From contig NC_088714.1 of NCBI RefSeq assembly GCF_963576615.1, forward strand, positions 620,001-684,000: a stretch of 64,000 nucleotides of DNA. The letters are read 5' to 3'. The position numbers and the translations under genes were made by a program. The notes under the pieces are model-generated. The model saw only the letters and a list, made by a program, of their open reading frames with translations, was not told the origin of the DNA and ran no database searches. This DNA is from Watersipora subatra. Taxonomy: Eukaryota > Bryozoa > Gymnolaemata > Cheilostomatida > Watersiporidae. Position 1 is the first letter of the stretch, and every line of letters starts with the position of its first letter. Shown here piece after piece: positions 12,301 to 26,900 of the stretch.

Positions 12301-14955
12301 ACGTAGTTGTGAGAGATGGTTTCTGTTTACACTTTCATGCAACCTTATTCGTCGAAATATTTTCACAAATATACTTCACGCATTCAATAAAACCATGTCT
12401 ATTGTTCTTACCCGTCTATTTTATCGGCATCGTAATGCTGCCACTTTGAGCACTGATATCTCAAAGCCTACCATAAAAATCTGCTTAATTTTTTAATCTT
12501 AGCTTGAACGATTGCATATCATCCTCTGATAAACATGATGAGCCTGTTGGTCACCTGTGATAATCGAAAAAGGCTGCAAAGATTATTTGCGAAGCATTGG
12601 GTCACATGAACAGATTACGACTTGCCAATTAGACCAGGCCGAAACAAAACTGTAAAGTAGCGTGCATCTATATTTGATACGGGGTCTTCGGTGAAACCCG
12701 AAGTGTTTGTCATAAACTAGTGCTACGATAAGTTTTATATTGAGCTTTTTATTGGCCTTTCAATTCACGTGAGAACATCATGTGACAAGACAATAACCAA
12801 ATTTCATGGCTACGTCATCGAAATAAAGAGATTCCAATCTATCGTTTTTGAGCTTTTAAGAGCTTGTAATCACATTTCCACATATTTGGCACTTACAACA
12901 CCACAGAGTAAGACATGGTGAATCTTTTGATACCAAATAACTGTAAGGTGAATTTTATTGCAAGTCAACCTTTAAGCTAGCCTAAGTTTTTACTATAATC
13001 AAAGCTGTGTCCGTCCTTCTGTCTGGGCGTTAAAAAAAAAATTTCACCTCACTGGAATCAAACCCGTACATTCGAATGCATGGATGTTAAGCCATGTGCA
13101 TTACCACCAACCATGCAGCCAGCTTGCCAGGACGCGGAATAATTGTACGTACAGTTGTTATGCATCATGATCTTCAAGCATGCTTGTAGCAACCAAACAA
13201 TTATTCCATAGTATGGCAAGGTGGCAGCGTGGCTTATGGGTTAGTGTGCTTGTATGCAAAACCTGTCCGAGTTCAAATCCAATGTGAGGCAGTTTTTTCA
13301 TTCCTATAACTTTACTGCTATAACTGGACCCATGACGACAGACAGACAGACACTTGATTATATATATAGAATATATAGATGATGTATGATATGCCAACCA
13401 CTGTAAGCATAGCACTGTAAGCATAGCAAATAATTGTAGGAATTCCTCATTGTTACTCACCATGACTGATTGTGTTCCTGCAGTACTCTCTTCATGATGC
13501 CCTCACCTACAGCCCTGCAGTGTTCCGAGACTCTCTCGCTAAGCTCGAGTTTGTTATTTATCAGATGCTGCAGTGTCAGCACTTCCTCCATAGCAACGGT
13601 ACAATCATGGGTGAGTAACAATAGCGATGTCTATGCCATTGTATAAGCATTAGCGAGTGACAGTCTTGATATCTATTGCTTTGGTATAGTCAGTAGCAAT
13701 TTTGATGTCTATGCTATCGCATGGTCGCTCATGAGTGTGCAGTCTTAATGGATCTGAACTTTTTTTAGCTGAGGCAAAGCTGAGATAGTTTTTCTACTGA
13801 GCCGTGTCATGTGTAACAATTTATTTGACAGACACCTCTATCGCAGAGTCTGAGTCAGTCCAGGGTCTCGCCTCTTCTCGGGCAATAGAATATGCTTGCT
13901 CATTCAGAATACGCAATTTTGGATGACAAGCTATTTATAAGGACCAGTAGCCAGGTTAATCTATCTGTTTCCTTCTCTGACCAGGCACCATTACACTAAA
14001 GGATATCTACCTAGATGATAACTTATGGATATCAATGTGCCCGAAGTTCTCCTCTGACTTTCTCTCATCATCTGAGGACGATCGTAGTCTATCACATAAC
14101 TCCCCTAGTCAAACTCAAGTGAATAACGAAGCGGGTAGGTCTATTTCAATTGTTCCTCTTAATGCAAAGGCCCAGACAACAAGAGTGTAAAATACAACAA
14201 AAAGTACTAGAAAATGTGTGGTTATGAACCCATTCGCCCAGTGGCTGTACGCGTAGTCAACTTACTGAGCTTTCTACATGTTTGTGTTGCGAAAGCAGTT
14301 TTAACTGGATGAATTAACTGCGCAAAGTTTATTATTATTTTTCCCGGACAGCCATAAATCGTAATTTAGTCGGCCTCCACCATATTGGTCTGATCGGAAA
14401 TAATTAATTACATATTTGCCATCATTTGATCAGGTTTTATCATGATGTTCGCACTTTATGTCCGGCCTTTTGCTTAACATTTGTACATTGAAACCAAGTT
14501 CCATGTTTGAGTGAACCAACACTAGATGACAGCAACTAAGTCAATGATCTGCCAGATGGTAAAAAGAATCCTTTTTATTCTTGCCGTATTTGGCTAGCAT
14601 CAAGTTATTTTCTTATTGCGGTTTGTCATTTATGACATCAGAAGGTTAGAAGTTAAGCCAATAATATAGCACTCGCTTCAGATTCATTGAATACTCGTTT
14701 AATATGGTTACTAAGCAACAATAGCTGTAGTTCCTCATGCAGAGTTCTAGTCTAACATCTCATCTATTTACTAGTGTATGACTGAGGTTTCCTTTACTCA
14801 GTAATCTGCTAGTGTCTGAATGTGTAAATAACTTGGCCAACCACTGACTTTGACTGGCTGCCATTACTATAGATCTGAATATTTGAATTTCTCTTTGACT
14901 GCAGACGAATCATCAGAAGGAAAATTACTGGAAAACATGAACAACATAATTAGAG
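9376..14955 (+). CDS. WDR81: WDR81 exons 1-6 (N-terminal region)
   Basis: Exons: 9376-9425, 9510-9669, 10432-10563, 13484-13610, 13985-14134, 14905-14955. The product includes [19 protein letters not shown] (exon 2), IDVVFKAPK joined directly to [11 protein letters not shown] (exons 3-4), and a region preceding BEACH that is acidic and serine-rich (SSSEDDRS). The pair VVFKAPK/YSLHD aligns with the vertebrate segment ending in FSLHD, so no exon is missing in the 2.9 kb intron 3. That intron holds the TIR element at 12100-12976 and the SINEs at 13035-13390. Confidence 0.88.
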
Positions 14956-17900
14956 GTGAGAGTGAATAAAGACTAGGGTAACTTGTTAAATTTTTCTACT
15001 TGTATGCTGTTAGAATATTTTACATATAGCTCTCAGTTGACTCATTCTCGACCCCTTGATGAACCTATTTTGGGCACCAAACTTGTGTATTCTAGGTAAC
15101 AACCTACCTCTAAAGTGTTAATTGCGAGTTTTAGTTCCTCAGGTTTTCCCCCGACCAAACACGAGCGGAGCGATTGGTTGGGAGATTTATAATAAATGCA
15201 CATGTGCACACAACTCCCGAAAAATTATCCGTTAACAGCCGTCACCAAACCCTTGTAACGAAATCTTACCAACAAATTTAACCATTTTTCTGTAAAATTG
15301 TTGAAGTATAATAATGATACAAAGCGCATATAAACCTATTTAAATATGTTACCAAGCCTTTGAAAAGTTACCGTAAATTCCTAAAACTAACCCATCTAAT
15401 CGGATTATACATAAATAGACGGATTTATTTGGCCGAAAATCGTTATTAAAACTTGCTAAGCCTCACTTTTATCAAAGTTAAGACCGGAAATTAAAACACC
15501 GAGCGACAGAGAATGGAACGATTAAGTCGTGCGTATTTCATGAAAAAAATAACGTGCACATTTCACCAGTCTATAGTATTGTCGAATTGCCGAAGGTTTC
15601 TGTAATTGACGCAGGAGTACTGAAATCGTTTCATTTTTGCCGATTTCAAAGTAACTGACATTTTAGAGTTTTTTTTTGAGTACTTTGGTATTCTAACTGA
15701 TGTCCAACGTAGTGTAAGTAAAGGAAATGACAATATTTTTTTCTAACGATTTTTATGAGGTTATTACAATATTTAATTATAAGTTTGGATGACTACAGAA
15801 CAATGACTACGTAGTACAGATTTTCTAAAAATCTATATAAATATCACAACTTCTTGATATTGCTAGCTATGATGTTTTGAAATGTAAACAAAATTGTGCA
15901 TTGGTTTTATATTATTACTATATTAATAATATTGGTTATTCTAATAATATCAGTGCATGTTACTTCTAATATTGGCCAATATTGCATTTCTCCTATTGCA
16001 GGGGTAGAGATATAAACATATAATCTTTTCCTTTCATTATTGCTGTTTGTTGTGTATAATAACACCCACACCCAGTACATTACAGCTACCATTGCAGTTA
16101 TCCTATTGCACTGCAGTGCCATTTGACTGCTAATATTGCATTTCTCAACCATCAGTACCCTTTCTTTTTTTCCAATATCACTTTGGTCGTGGGCTGTATG
16201 ACAGTGGAATTTCTAGTCTGTAGTATATGATTTATTTGCTTGATATGGATATAAGGATCTTTGTTATATATAACACCGATTAATTGTGTAAGCGCAACGT
16301 ATTCAACGATGCCTATTAAGTTGGTATCAGATCTATATGCTACCTTATTCTGGCATGCAAAGCAGGTAGCTTGTCAGAACTGACAGAGAAGTGGGTTCAT
16401 GGGGATATCTCCAATTTTGACTATCTCATGCATATCAACAAATGCAGTGGCAGGATGTCGGGACACCCAAACCACCACCCTGTTTTTCCATGGATCATGG
16501 ACTTTTCTCAACCACTAGGAGGTTGGAGAGATCTTACACAGTCTAAATTCCGTCTAAACAAAGGTTTGGAGGTTTGAAATATCCGCTTATTTTTAATAGT
16601 AAGACGTCAACTCTGCATTGTATTTCAACCCTACCATCATCAGGTCCTAACCAAATTTGTTCATTTCACCATGACTATGGCTGACAATACGCTCTCTGCT
16701 GATTGTCGCTCTAGACATGCTAAAGCATGTGCTTTCACAACAAGCTTTTGCTGCCAGGTGATGCTCAACTGGATCAGACATTTGAAGTGGCTCAGCAGGT
16801 CTTGCAGGAGCAGCAGGATGAGGAGAAGGAGGATTCTCCCGCAGGTCAGTCATGCTGTCTAAATCACACATTTTTTTCCATCTGTCCCTATTTTTTCACA
16901 TTTACTTGTCACTTCATCAGTAAACCTTCCTAACACCATAAAGATTCTGAGCATTCCCTTGCTGGTAACAAACTGTTCTGTCGCAGCACAGCAGCCCCAT
17001 TTATTGCATTTTCCCATGAGAATGTTCATGTGGTCAGACTGTCTATCAGTCTGTATTAAGCTAAGAAATGGTTGATTCGTGTAGTATTTCCACACCACAT
17101 CTCTATCAGTCTGTATTAAGCTAAGAAATGGTTGATTCGTGTAGTATTTCCACACCACATCTCTGATGTGCTCTCTGACATCACCTACTACACATACAAA
17201 GCCAGAAAAACTCCAAAGGAGACCCTTTGCCAGTTTGTTAGACAGAAGTGGGTGCCCCATGAGTATCCATTGTCTGTACAACGTTTGCAGGTACTCATTC
17301 ACCTTAATAGGGTTTTTGGGTAGATTAATAATGAGAATACTGTGAGTAGAATTGCGAAGGGTTAAATATTTTAAACTTTTTTATTTTGTAGCTTTTTCAA
17401 TAAATATTTGATGTGTAAGATAAATATAGGATGTATTTTTCTGTGTTGAATCTTTGAAACTTATCTTGATTTGGCTTCAGCAAATTACATACCATTGGCC
17501 TGTTATGTGACTTGTGTCACATGATTGGCCAGTGATGTAACCTGTTTCACATGATTTTCTAATTATGTGACCTGTGTCACATGATTGGCCAGTGATTTAA
17601 CCTGTTTCACATGATTGGCTAGTCATGTGAAATGTGTCACAACCACGATTCGCCAGCTATATAATCGGTATCACACATTGGCCAGTTATGTAATCTATAC
17701 CACACAATTGGCTGGTTGTGTTACCTGTGTTACATGGCTGGTCAGTTATGCAATCTGTGTCACATTATGGCCAATTATTTAATGTAAGTCACATGATAGT
17801 ACAATTGCGTAGCCTGTGTCATCCCATTGGTCAGTTATGTCTAGGAAAACCTAGTTTATTAGTTGTTAGAATATTTTAGTAGTTGTTGTGCATTACCACC

Positions 17901-20900
17901 ATCTACTTACTCTCCCTGTTTGATGCCTAGCGATATCGAATTTTTAGTCCATTGCTTCATATGGTAGCTGTTACTATAGCCATACTAGTCAGAAAGCAAA
18001 CAGAGAATTACAGCAAGGGTTTCTGCCTTTTCATTGCAGGAGTGGACGCCAGATGAATGCATTCCCGAGTTCTTTACGGATCCTTCTATTTTTCGTTCAA
18101 TTCACGCTGACTTGCCTGACCTCGAGGTACCTTCATGGGCCGAGTCTCCGGAGGATTTTATAGAAAAGCATAGAAATGCTCTGGAGAGTGACTATGTTTC
18201 CCAGAGTCTTCATCACTGGATAGACCTGACCTTCGGGTGTGACAGAACATCATCATAGACTTTGCCATCGTAACTTGTCATTAAAATGGAGACTGAGGAG
18301 TTTACAGAAATGTATTTGTGTATAATAAAGAGTGATCTATTCATCCATATTCCTCGCTGTGAATATAACAAGATGACTGTAACTTGACAGGTACAAGCTG
18401 AGCGGAAAGGCCGCAGTAGACGCTAAGAATGTCTGTCTAGAGCTGGTAGACGGTCACACGACCTTTACAGATCATGGAGTTGTCCAACTTTTTAGTAAAG
18501 CCCATCCTGAGAGAGTCTGCGCATCTAGCAAGTATATCTCTTGCAAGGCACCAGATATTTTATACAAACAGTTGCCACCACGTCAGCCAATGACAACCCG
18601 TAATGCAGACAATCCAGAGTCTCTATTGGATAGTTCAGAGGTGAACTCTATCTCCATTCACTTTCTTATTGCACCATATCTTTTCTGATCTTCTATTCCA
18701 TATTCCTTCTTTTCTTCTTTCCCCATTCTATCTCACCCTTTCTCGTTCTATATCTTGTCTTTTCAGCCCATCCTTTCCCATCCTTTCCCCATTCTATCTC
18801 ACCCTTTCTCGTTCTATATCTGGTCTTTTCAGCCCATCCTTTCCCATCCTTTCCCCATTCTATCTCACCCTTTCTCGTTCTATATCTGGTCTTTTCAGCC
18901 CATCCTTTCCCATCCTTTCCCCATTCTATCTCACCCTTTCTCGTTCTATATCTTGTCTTTTCAGCCCATCCTTTCCCATCCTTTCCCCATTCTATCTCAC
19001 CCTTTCTCGTTCTATATCTTGTCTTTTCAGCCCATCCTTTCCCATCTCATCTTATTTCATTTCCTCTCAATTCTTTTCTTCCCATACCCTCTTCTTCCTT
19101 TTCATCTCCTATTGCTCCCTTCCATTCCTTCTCATTCCATCTCATTCTCTCTCATTCCATCTCATCTCCTTTGATCCCTCTTATTCCCTCCCATCCCTTC
19201 TTTTGGTTTCCCACCCTCTCTCATTTCTTCTCACCCCTTCTTGGAATCAAAGAAAAGGCTAATTTAAAACACCTAAACTTTTTTTGAATTTTCCATGCAG
19301 TCAAGTCTACAGACTCTATCTTTATCTAACAGAGATTTGTTACTCATATTTAATTTAGGGGGCATATTAGCTTATCTGTGAATAAAGAACATGACATGAA
19401 CATGAAGAGTATACTCTTTAGCATTAGTGCATTTAATGACTTCAAGCCTGGTTCCCATATACGTCGCAAAGCACCGGCGACAGCACCGCAGGCTATTAGC
19501 AGTGAAATGAGAACCTATGCGCCGGGTACCGCCGAGGATGGCCGGTAGTTGCCGGCGGTGACGCAATAGTTTAGTGCTGTTCAAATTTCGCAAAAGGCTG
19601 CAGGCAAAACCTTCCCGAAACGCACTGTACAGGTGAAGGTCGCCATTATAGAAACGGCATGGCGAGCGAACATTTTATTTGATTACGCGATTATGTTTAG
19701 CGATGCAGCCTATATGTGAACAGATGCCGCCGAGCCAAACGTCGCAAACGTTTTGCTGCGCAAGTTACCACTGGAGTCTCACAATCGATATGGGAACCAG
19801 ACTTTATTAACCTCATGTACAGGGAGGGGAGAAACATACGCAGCGGAGCGAACTCATTACATACCCTCAGGCTCACGAAATGTTCACAGATATCTTAATG
19901 AGATTTCTGTTATTTTGGAGTGGCTTGCATGGTTCCCGAATCCAACTGTAGTCTTATTGCTAATGTCATTACTGTCATAGAAGTTATGTACTAGCCACCT
20001 AACTATGCCATCCTACTACACTTCCAGTGTCTCCTTTGCAGTTTGACAATTTAGTAAAGTCTATGGAGACATTGTCATCAGAGCCCATTCACCTTCCACC
20101 GGACTTTGACCCGACCCAACTGATAGAGAGGATAGAGAAGGATCCACAGACTCGCACACTTTCCAAGGTGACTCTCTCTAACTCAGCTACCCTAGCATAG
20201 TCCTCTTTATGACTTTTCACTACATCTTACAGCTGCCTTTGATCTACTAGTCACTACTAGCACCTACTAGTCACTACTAGCACCTACTTCCTCTGAGTGA
20301 TTGTTAATATCTGACTTCGTGAATAAACATTCGGCTTGCGCTTACATTCTTATCAAGCGCTTTTTTGCTTCTTCACATTTTTTTAAAACGTTTGTCAGTC
20401 TTCTGGATGTCATTTTCCTTGTGTCATAGACTTGCACCTGCCGTGACTGTCCATTTCATAACGACACTCTCTACCTCGGGTGTCTGTTGGCTAAGATGAT
20501 ATTGCCTATGCAAACAAGACTGATACCTGATCACACATCGATGAGCCTTGATGGCTATCTAAGCTGCATACGGCAGCTTGTACTCAAACATGAGCAGATT
20601 ATTCCCAGGTGAGTATGCGACCTCCTGTCTATTATCGACTTACTGTAGATGTTAACAAACAGGTGAGTATGCATTGTCTAGTATCGACTTACTGTAGATG
20701 TTAACAAACAGGTGAATATGCATTGACTAGTATCCACTTACTGTAGATGTTAACAAACAGGTGAGTATGCATTGTCTAGTATCTACTTACTGTAGATGTT
20801 AACAAACAGGTGAGTATGCATTGTGTAGTATCGACTTACTGTAGATGTTAACAAACAGGTGAGTATGCATTGTCTAGGATCTACTTACTGTAGATGTTAA

Positions 20901-23900
20901 CAAACAGGTGAGTATGCATTGTCTAGTATCCACTTACTGTAGATGTTAACAAACAGGTGAGTATGCATTGACTAGTATCCACTTACTGTAGATGTTAACA
21001 AACAGGTATGCATTGTCTAGTATCAACTTACTGTAGATGTTAACAAACAGGTATGCATTGTCTAGTATCAACTTACTGTAGATGTTAACAAACAGGTGAG
21101 TATGTATTGTGTAGTATCGACTTACTGTAGATGTTAACAAACAGGTGAGTATGCATTGTGTAGTATCGACTTACTGTAGATGTTAACAAACAGGTGAGTA
21201 TGCATTGTCTAGTATCTACTTACTGTAGATGTTAACAAACAGGTGAGTATGCATTGTCTAGTATCTACTTACTGTAGATGTTGACAAACAGGTGAGTATG
21301 CATTGTGTAGTATCGACTTACTGTAGATGTTAACAAACAGGTGAGTATGCATTGTCTAGGATCTACTTACTGTAGATGTTAACAAACAGGTGAGTATGCA
21401 TTGTCTAGTATCTACTTACTGTAGATGTTAACAAACAGGTGAGTATGCATTGTGTAGTATCGACTTACTGTAGATGTTAACAAACAGGTGAGTATGCATT
21501 GTGTAGTATCTACTTACTGTAGATGTTAACAAACAGGTGAGTATGCATTGTGTAGTATCCACTTACTGTAGATGTTAACAAACAGGCGAGTATGCATTGT
21601 CTAGTATCCACTTACTGTAAATGTTAGGAAAACTTGTACATATGTTCCTATTTTATACCTCCGTAGTTGGAGCAAGTCAAGAATCAAACTAAAGGTTAGA
21701 GGGGAGCCTCAAAGAGGCCCCTTCCTTCTATTTATGTAGCACTGAATTATTACCACTGTGTTATGTGGTACAAGTTTTTGAAATGATTTCAATTATTGAG
21801 AATAAATTTTAAAACTGAATTAATTTGAAATAATTTATGGTCTGCAAAATTAAAAATCCTTTTTTATAGTTCATAACCTTCTGGTGTATGACATTTTTAA
21901 GCATCATTTATAGAAATAACCAATTTGAGCTAGTAAGAATCAGAAAGTGTTATCTAAGCCAGGGTTAACTTGTTCAGTATCAAAATTGGACCTACCCCTT
22001 TTAGACATTCATATAAAAAATCTCAAGGCCATATTGTCATAAATCAGGCTTCAAGGAAAATGGTTACAAAACTCATGTTATAGTATACATATAGCAAGTT
22101 TATGGTACACATAGGGTGAGCTTATGGTATACATTTAGCGAGTTTATGGTACACCTATGGTGAGCTTATGGTATACATTTAGTGAGTTTATGGTACACAT
22201 AGGGTGAGCTTACGGTATACACTCAGCGAGTTTATGGTACTCATAGGGTGAGCTTATGGTATACATATAGCGAGTTTATGGTATGATATACATATGGTGA
22301 GTTCATTGTATACATATCATTACTTCAAATGGTTTTGTGACATGATTAAAACCATCATATTTCAAATATACCGTAAAACCTGTATTTGAACGCCACCTTT
22401 GAGAGAAGGGTTGAAAAATAGAGCGCCACCCTTTAATTGAACGCCACTTCTATTTGAAGGCCACTTCTGTTTGATCGCCATTATCAGACATTCTTGGTCT
22501 TTACGAACCCATAATAACGAGTGATCAGTAAAAAAATGTCCACAAAGCCGGACTAATAAAGACTCGATTACATCAATAACATTTAATTCGTTCGTTGTTG
22601 CTGTTTGTATCGAAGTCCGTTTTCTAACTCTAAGTTTTTACAGTTTTTTCATTAAAACTTTGAATGCAATGCCATAAAAATAATAAGTAACTGTATCAGG
22701 CTAATAGTAGTTCCTTGTTTAATGCGGTCTTGATACTTTAGTATCTTTGAAAAAGTTTTACTCATTTACGATTGAATCTGCTACTACATATTTTGAGGCT
22801 AAAATTTTGGAGCGGTTTTGATTACACGCGGTTTCTCTTTATTTGCGCGAGAAGTATAAATTGCATCGCGTAAAAGTTTTGTTGTGCTCTAAATTATTTG
22901 GACGCTAATATCGACTAGCTCAGCTGTGCAGAAGAAGAGCTGAGGTCACAAGGCACTGTGGAAGTCATTGAACAGCCAGAAGAATCTGAGATGGTTCCAA
23001 ATTAAGGCAACAATCAGAACGCAGCTGGTCGAGCAAACAATGCTAATATTTTTGTTTTAAAAATGTTAGTTTTGGTTTCGAAATGTATTATAAATATGGT
23101 TTGTTTAGGTCACTTGTTTTTGAATATATATTTGTAGCATTTGATAGATTATTATTATATAACTTAGAAGCTTGCAGGTTTATAGCATATTATTTGATAG
23201 CACCGTTGCGGTTATATAAACTCGGCTTACAATGGATCGGCGCTCATAACTCATCTTTTATTGCACATAAAAAGCTAGTTTTGGCTGCAATTGTTGCAAA
23301 CATATCAATGGGCGCAATGAACTTTTATGCAAACTTGTAAAATATAGATATAAAATGAAAATATGCCTTCAAATTTAAAATGAAATAAAAAACTTGAAAG
23401 CTCCAACAAATTACAACGCAGAATATAAGATCATAATAGGTTAATTGCAAGCAATAGATATCAACTGGTAGAGATATGTATCAGCTTCTCCGTGCATATT
23501 TATTTAGAGATATATGACAAGTTGGAGGTAAGTCTGCAAATTTCTTGCATTCAAAAGGGTTTATGTCGCTCTGCAGAAAGGAGAGTTTCCAACATTCATT
23601 TCACCCGTGTAAGGGTCATGTTTATCTTTTGAAAATTGTGACAAGGTGTTTGAAAAATACAACATGACCCTTTATTTGAACGTCACCTCTAATAAAGCGC
23701 CACTATAGAAGAAGGGTTGAAAAATAGGGCGTCATGACATTCAAATAAGTGTTTTACGGTATATGTGTAGGAAACATGTTTTACCTGAAATCAATTTAAT
23801 AAAAATATTTTCCCTATTTAAGAACCGCATCTAAAGTTAAAAAGAAATTTTAATGTTGTAGGGCTCTGTATGAGATCCTGCGAACAGCTTTGGAGATAGA

Positions 23901-26900
23901 TGACTCTTTTGAAACTAATCTCACCTGCAACTACCAACTCCCTCCAGTCATTCCTGACCTTTTGCTTGCCCCATCGGTAGTTTTATTTTTACATGCTGTG
24001 TTGTTCCGTTTTGTTCTAGTATTGTATACATTGCTCCGAGTGATTGGTAGCCTGTGGTATTACTATATCTAGTGTAGTTAATAGAACTATATCTAGTTCT
24101 ATTAAATACACTTGTTAATAAAACCTATATATATATATAATTCGGTTTTATTAACAAGTGAATAAAACCTAATTACTCATAAAAATTGATCTTGATTACA
24201 AGCCCTACGCTACGGCGAGCTATGCTAATGTGTATTATGGGCTTCATCACTCTTCCAGCTTTTTTTTTTTGTTTTATTACTGATGTTGATGGATATGAAT
24301 CAAAAATCAAAAAAATCAAATTTTTAGTGATGCATGTTTAATAGAATAAGTAATTTAGTTAGATTTATTTATTTCATTCCACCACAGCCATGTTCACAGT
24401 ATCCTTAATAGACCACGCCTAAGCTCATATGATTTTGATAGATCGTAGTTGGTAGATCAAACCGATATTCAGGTTGCTGTTCATAGACTACACTTACATT
24501 CAAGTTACTTGTAATATACCACACCTCTATTCAAGTTACTTCAAATATACCACACCTCTATTCAAGTTACTTCTAATATACCACACCTTTATTCAAGTTA
24601 CTTCCAATATACCACACCTCTATTCAAGTTACTTCTAATATACCACACCTCTATTCAAGTTACTTCCAATATACCACACCTCTATTCAAGTTACTTCCAA
24701 TATATCACACCTCTATTCAAGTTACTTCTAATATACCACACCTCTAACTAAATTAATTATAATATATTACACCTTTATTCAAGTGGCTCCTAGTAGATTT
24801 CACGTATGGCCAGCCCACTCTGGTCAGACTTAACTTTTGCTCAAATCAGTCCCCATGTATCAGGCTTGCATATATGCGAGTTGCGGTTTCATTTACTCAA
24901 CTAATCAAGCCTTAAGTCAAGCGCAAATCAAGTGCTCATTTGCTCGTTGGCACATCTAGTCTGTGTTGTCTCCTTACATTCCACCTCGTATAATATTTTA
25001 GGTGCTGCCATTCCCCTTCTACTTCCAGCATATGTATGAGCTGATTTCCTACCATCGTCTTACTAGCTTTCTCTCAGACAAGGATGAGTTTACTTCGGCG
25101 CTGTGCTACATACAAAAAGAAAACGAACGTGAAGAGGTGGAACTGAGGTTAAAGGAGCGAATTAACCTTCACACTCAATTTTTGTCTGAAGTACATATTT
25201 AACCTAAAGATCAAGTTGCGCCATTTTAGCTATAGGCTGATGATCAACAGTTTATTTTGAGTTCTAAGCAAGCTATCTGCATCCTATATATGATCCTATG
25301 ATTGGTCAGTTCGGGAGTTCATTCGTGGTTGACAGTGTTTGTAACTATGTAATTGCGAATATCTGTATGCTTAGGAAATGCATGAGCTGTAAATATGTAG
25401 CTGGTAAGATCTATAACTTGTTTATTTAGAAATATAAAGTCCTAATTATGCCTCAGTTTACTACATGTTAACATTTTACCTCTGTCTTATTTGACTACAA
25501 CTCTAACATCTTACCTTTTTATGCTGGCTGGTTAAAGAGTGCTGATCAATCACCATCTGGTATTGTTGTTGGTAGTTTGGGACAAGGCTGCAGTGGGAGG
25601 GTATGGAGCTTTACCTACCTTATGTCACCGAACTGCTGGCGATGCAGGAAGGAGACCATTGTATGCAGGCGGCTTGGTATATCTTTGGTCAGCTCTCACA
25701 GATTCTTGGAAAGTCCCTGACTAGGAAATATGTTTCTAGTCTTATACTTGATCTCTTCAACAAAGGTGAGTTCACTGGTCTAGACAGCAGATCAAAGAAC
25801 AAATATAGATCATTACTTCATTCCCCTTCGGGTCCGCGCCTCATCAAGTTAAGTGTTACTTCCCTTTTTATTCTCCTCAGATGTCAGCAATGTACGTAAA
25901 GTCAAGCTTTTCCACAAAGCCTTTATTCAACAGCTTATCATGCAACTCGGTGTCTCTCACTTTGCTGAGGAATACACACTTCCACTCGCTTCAGCTCTTT
26001 GCGCCTCCTCACTCGCCGCTGTTGAAGCTGACCTTGAACAGCATGGACAGGTTGGTAAAAGTGTCAGCGGGTTCTTGCTACTTCTGTTTGAGCGGCACTA
26101 GGAATGTTTTGGAGTGCAGGTCAGACAACAGTTCAGTCCTACACTTTTAATACTATGTGCCTTCATCGAGCCTGAGTACCCAAGTATTAGGTCCTATTAG
26201 AGCAGTGGTTCCCAACCTTTATTTACTCCTGCAGCCCTGAAAAAACTTTGCTCTAACCTCGAACCCCGTACATTTTATTTTTTGTTCAAGGATAAAAGAT
26301 GTGGAATTGTACAAAATTTCATCAAAAAAGATATTTATTTTACTGAAATATATGTAAAAAAGACTTTTAGACAAGAAACATCACAGATTGATGTTTGAAC
26401 AAACTTTACAAAAATAATAACATATGTTTGAAATGTAAAACAGTAAAATCAGGAACTAGCTTCGAAATACTTAGACAGGAATTTATTTTTTTAATATGTA
26501 AAAAAATCAAAAATATGGACTAGAAAGGATATCCCAGATCTACATTTGAATATACCTGACAAAAAATAATTGCTTACTTAAAATATGTAAAAGATAATAG
26601 AATCAAAAGGCTGACATCCAAAACGTTTGCTAATTTCAACTCAATGACTCTTTTGTTCCTGGTTCATGCTTATTAGTCTTTGAAATCGTGGAACTATGTT
26701 GCTGATAGCAACACGCATGTCTGCTTGTGCATTCAAACAATTTCTGGATTTTTGTCTTAATTGACAAAAGGGTGCTAAATCCTGACTCGCATAACCATGT
26801 CATCGCAAATGGAATGAGCACCGCAAGTGCAGCTTCACAAAGCCCTGGAAATGAAACTATAGCCGAGCATTAATACGCTTCCAAAGTTTTACTTTCAAAT

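Noticed and set aside
18669..19262. 197-codon Ser/Phe-rich ORF
   Set aside because: Product of the pyrimidine-rich 66-bp repeat in WDR81 intron 11; no start context or homology.
20609..21625. CRISPR-like array, since short units repeat regularly
   Set aside because: The units are directly adjacent without unique spacers and lie in a eukaryotic intron; the same holds for the other arrays.
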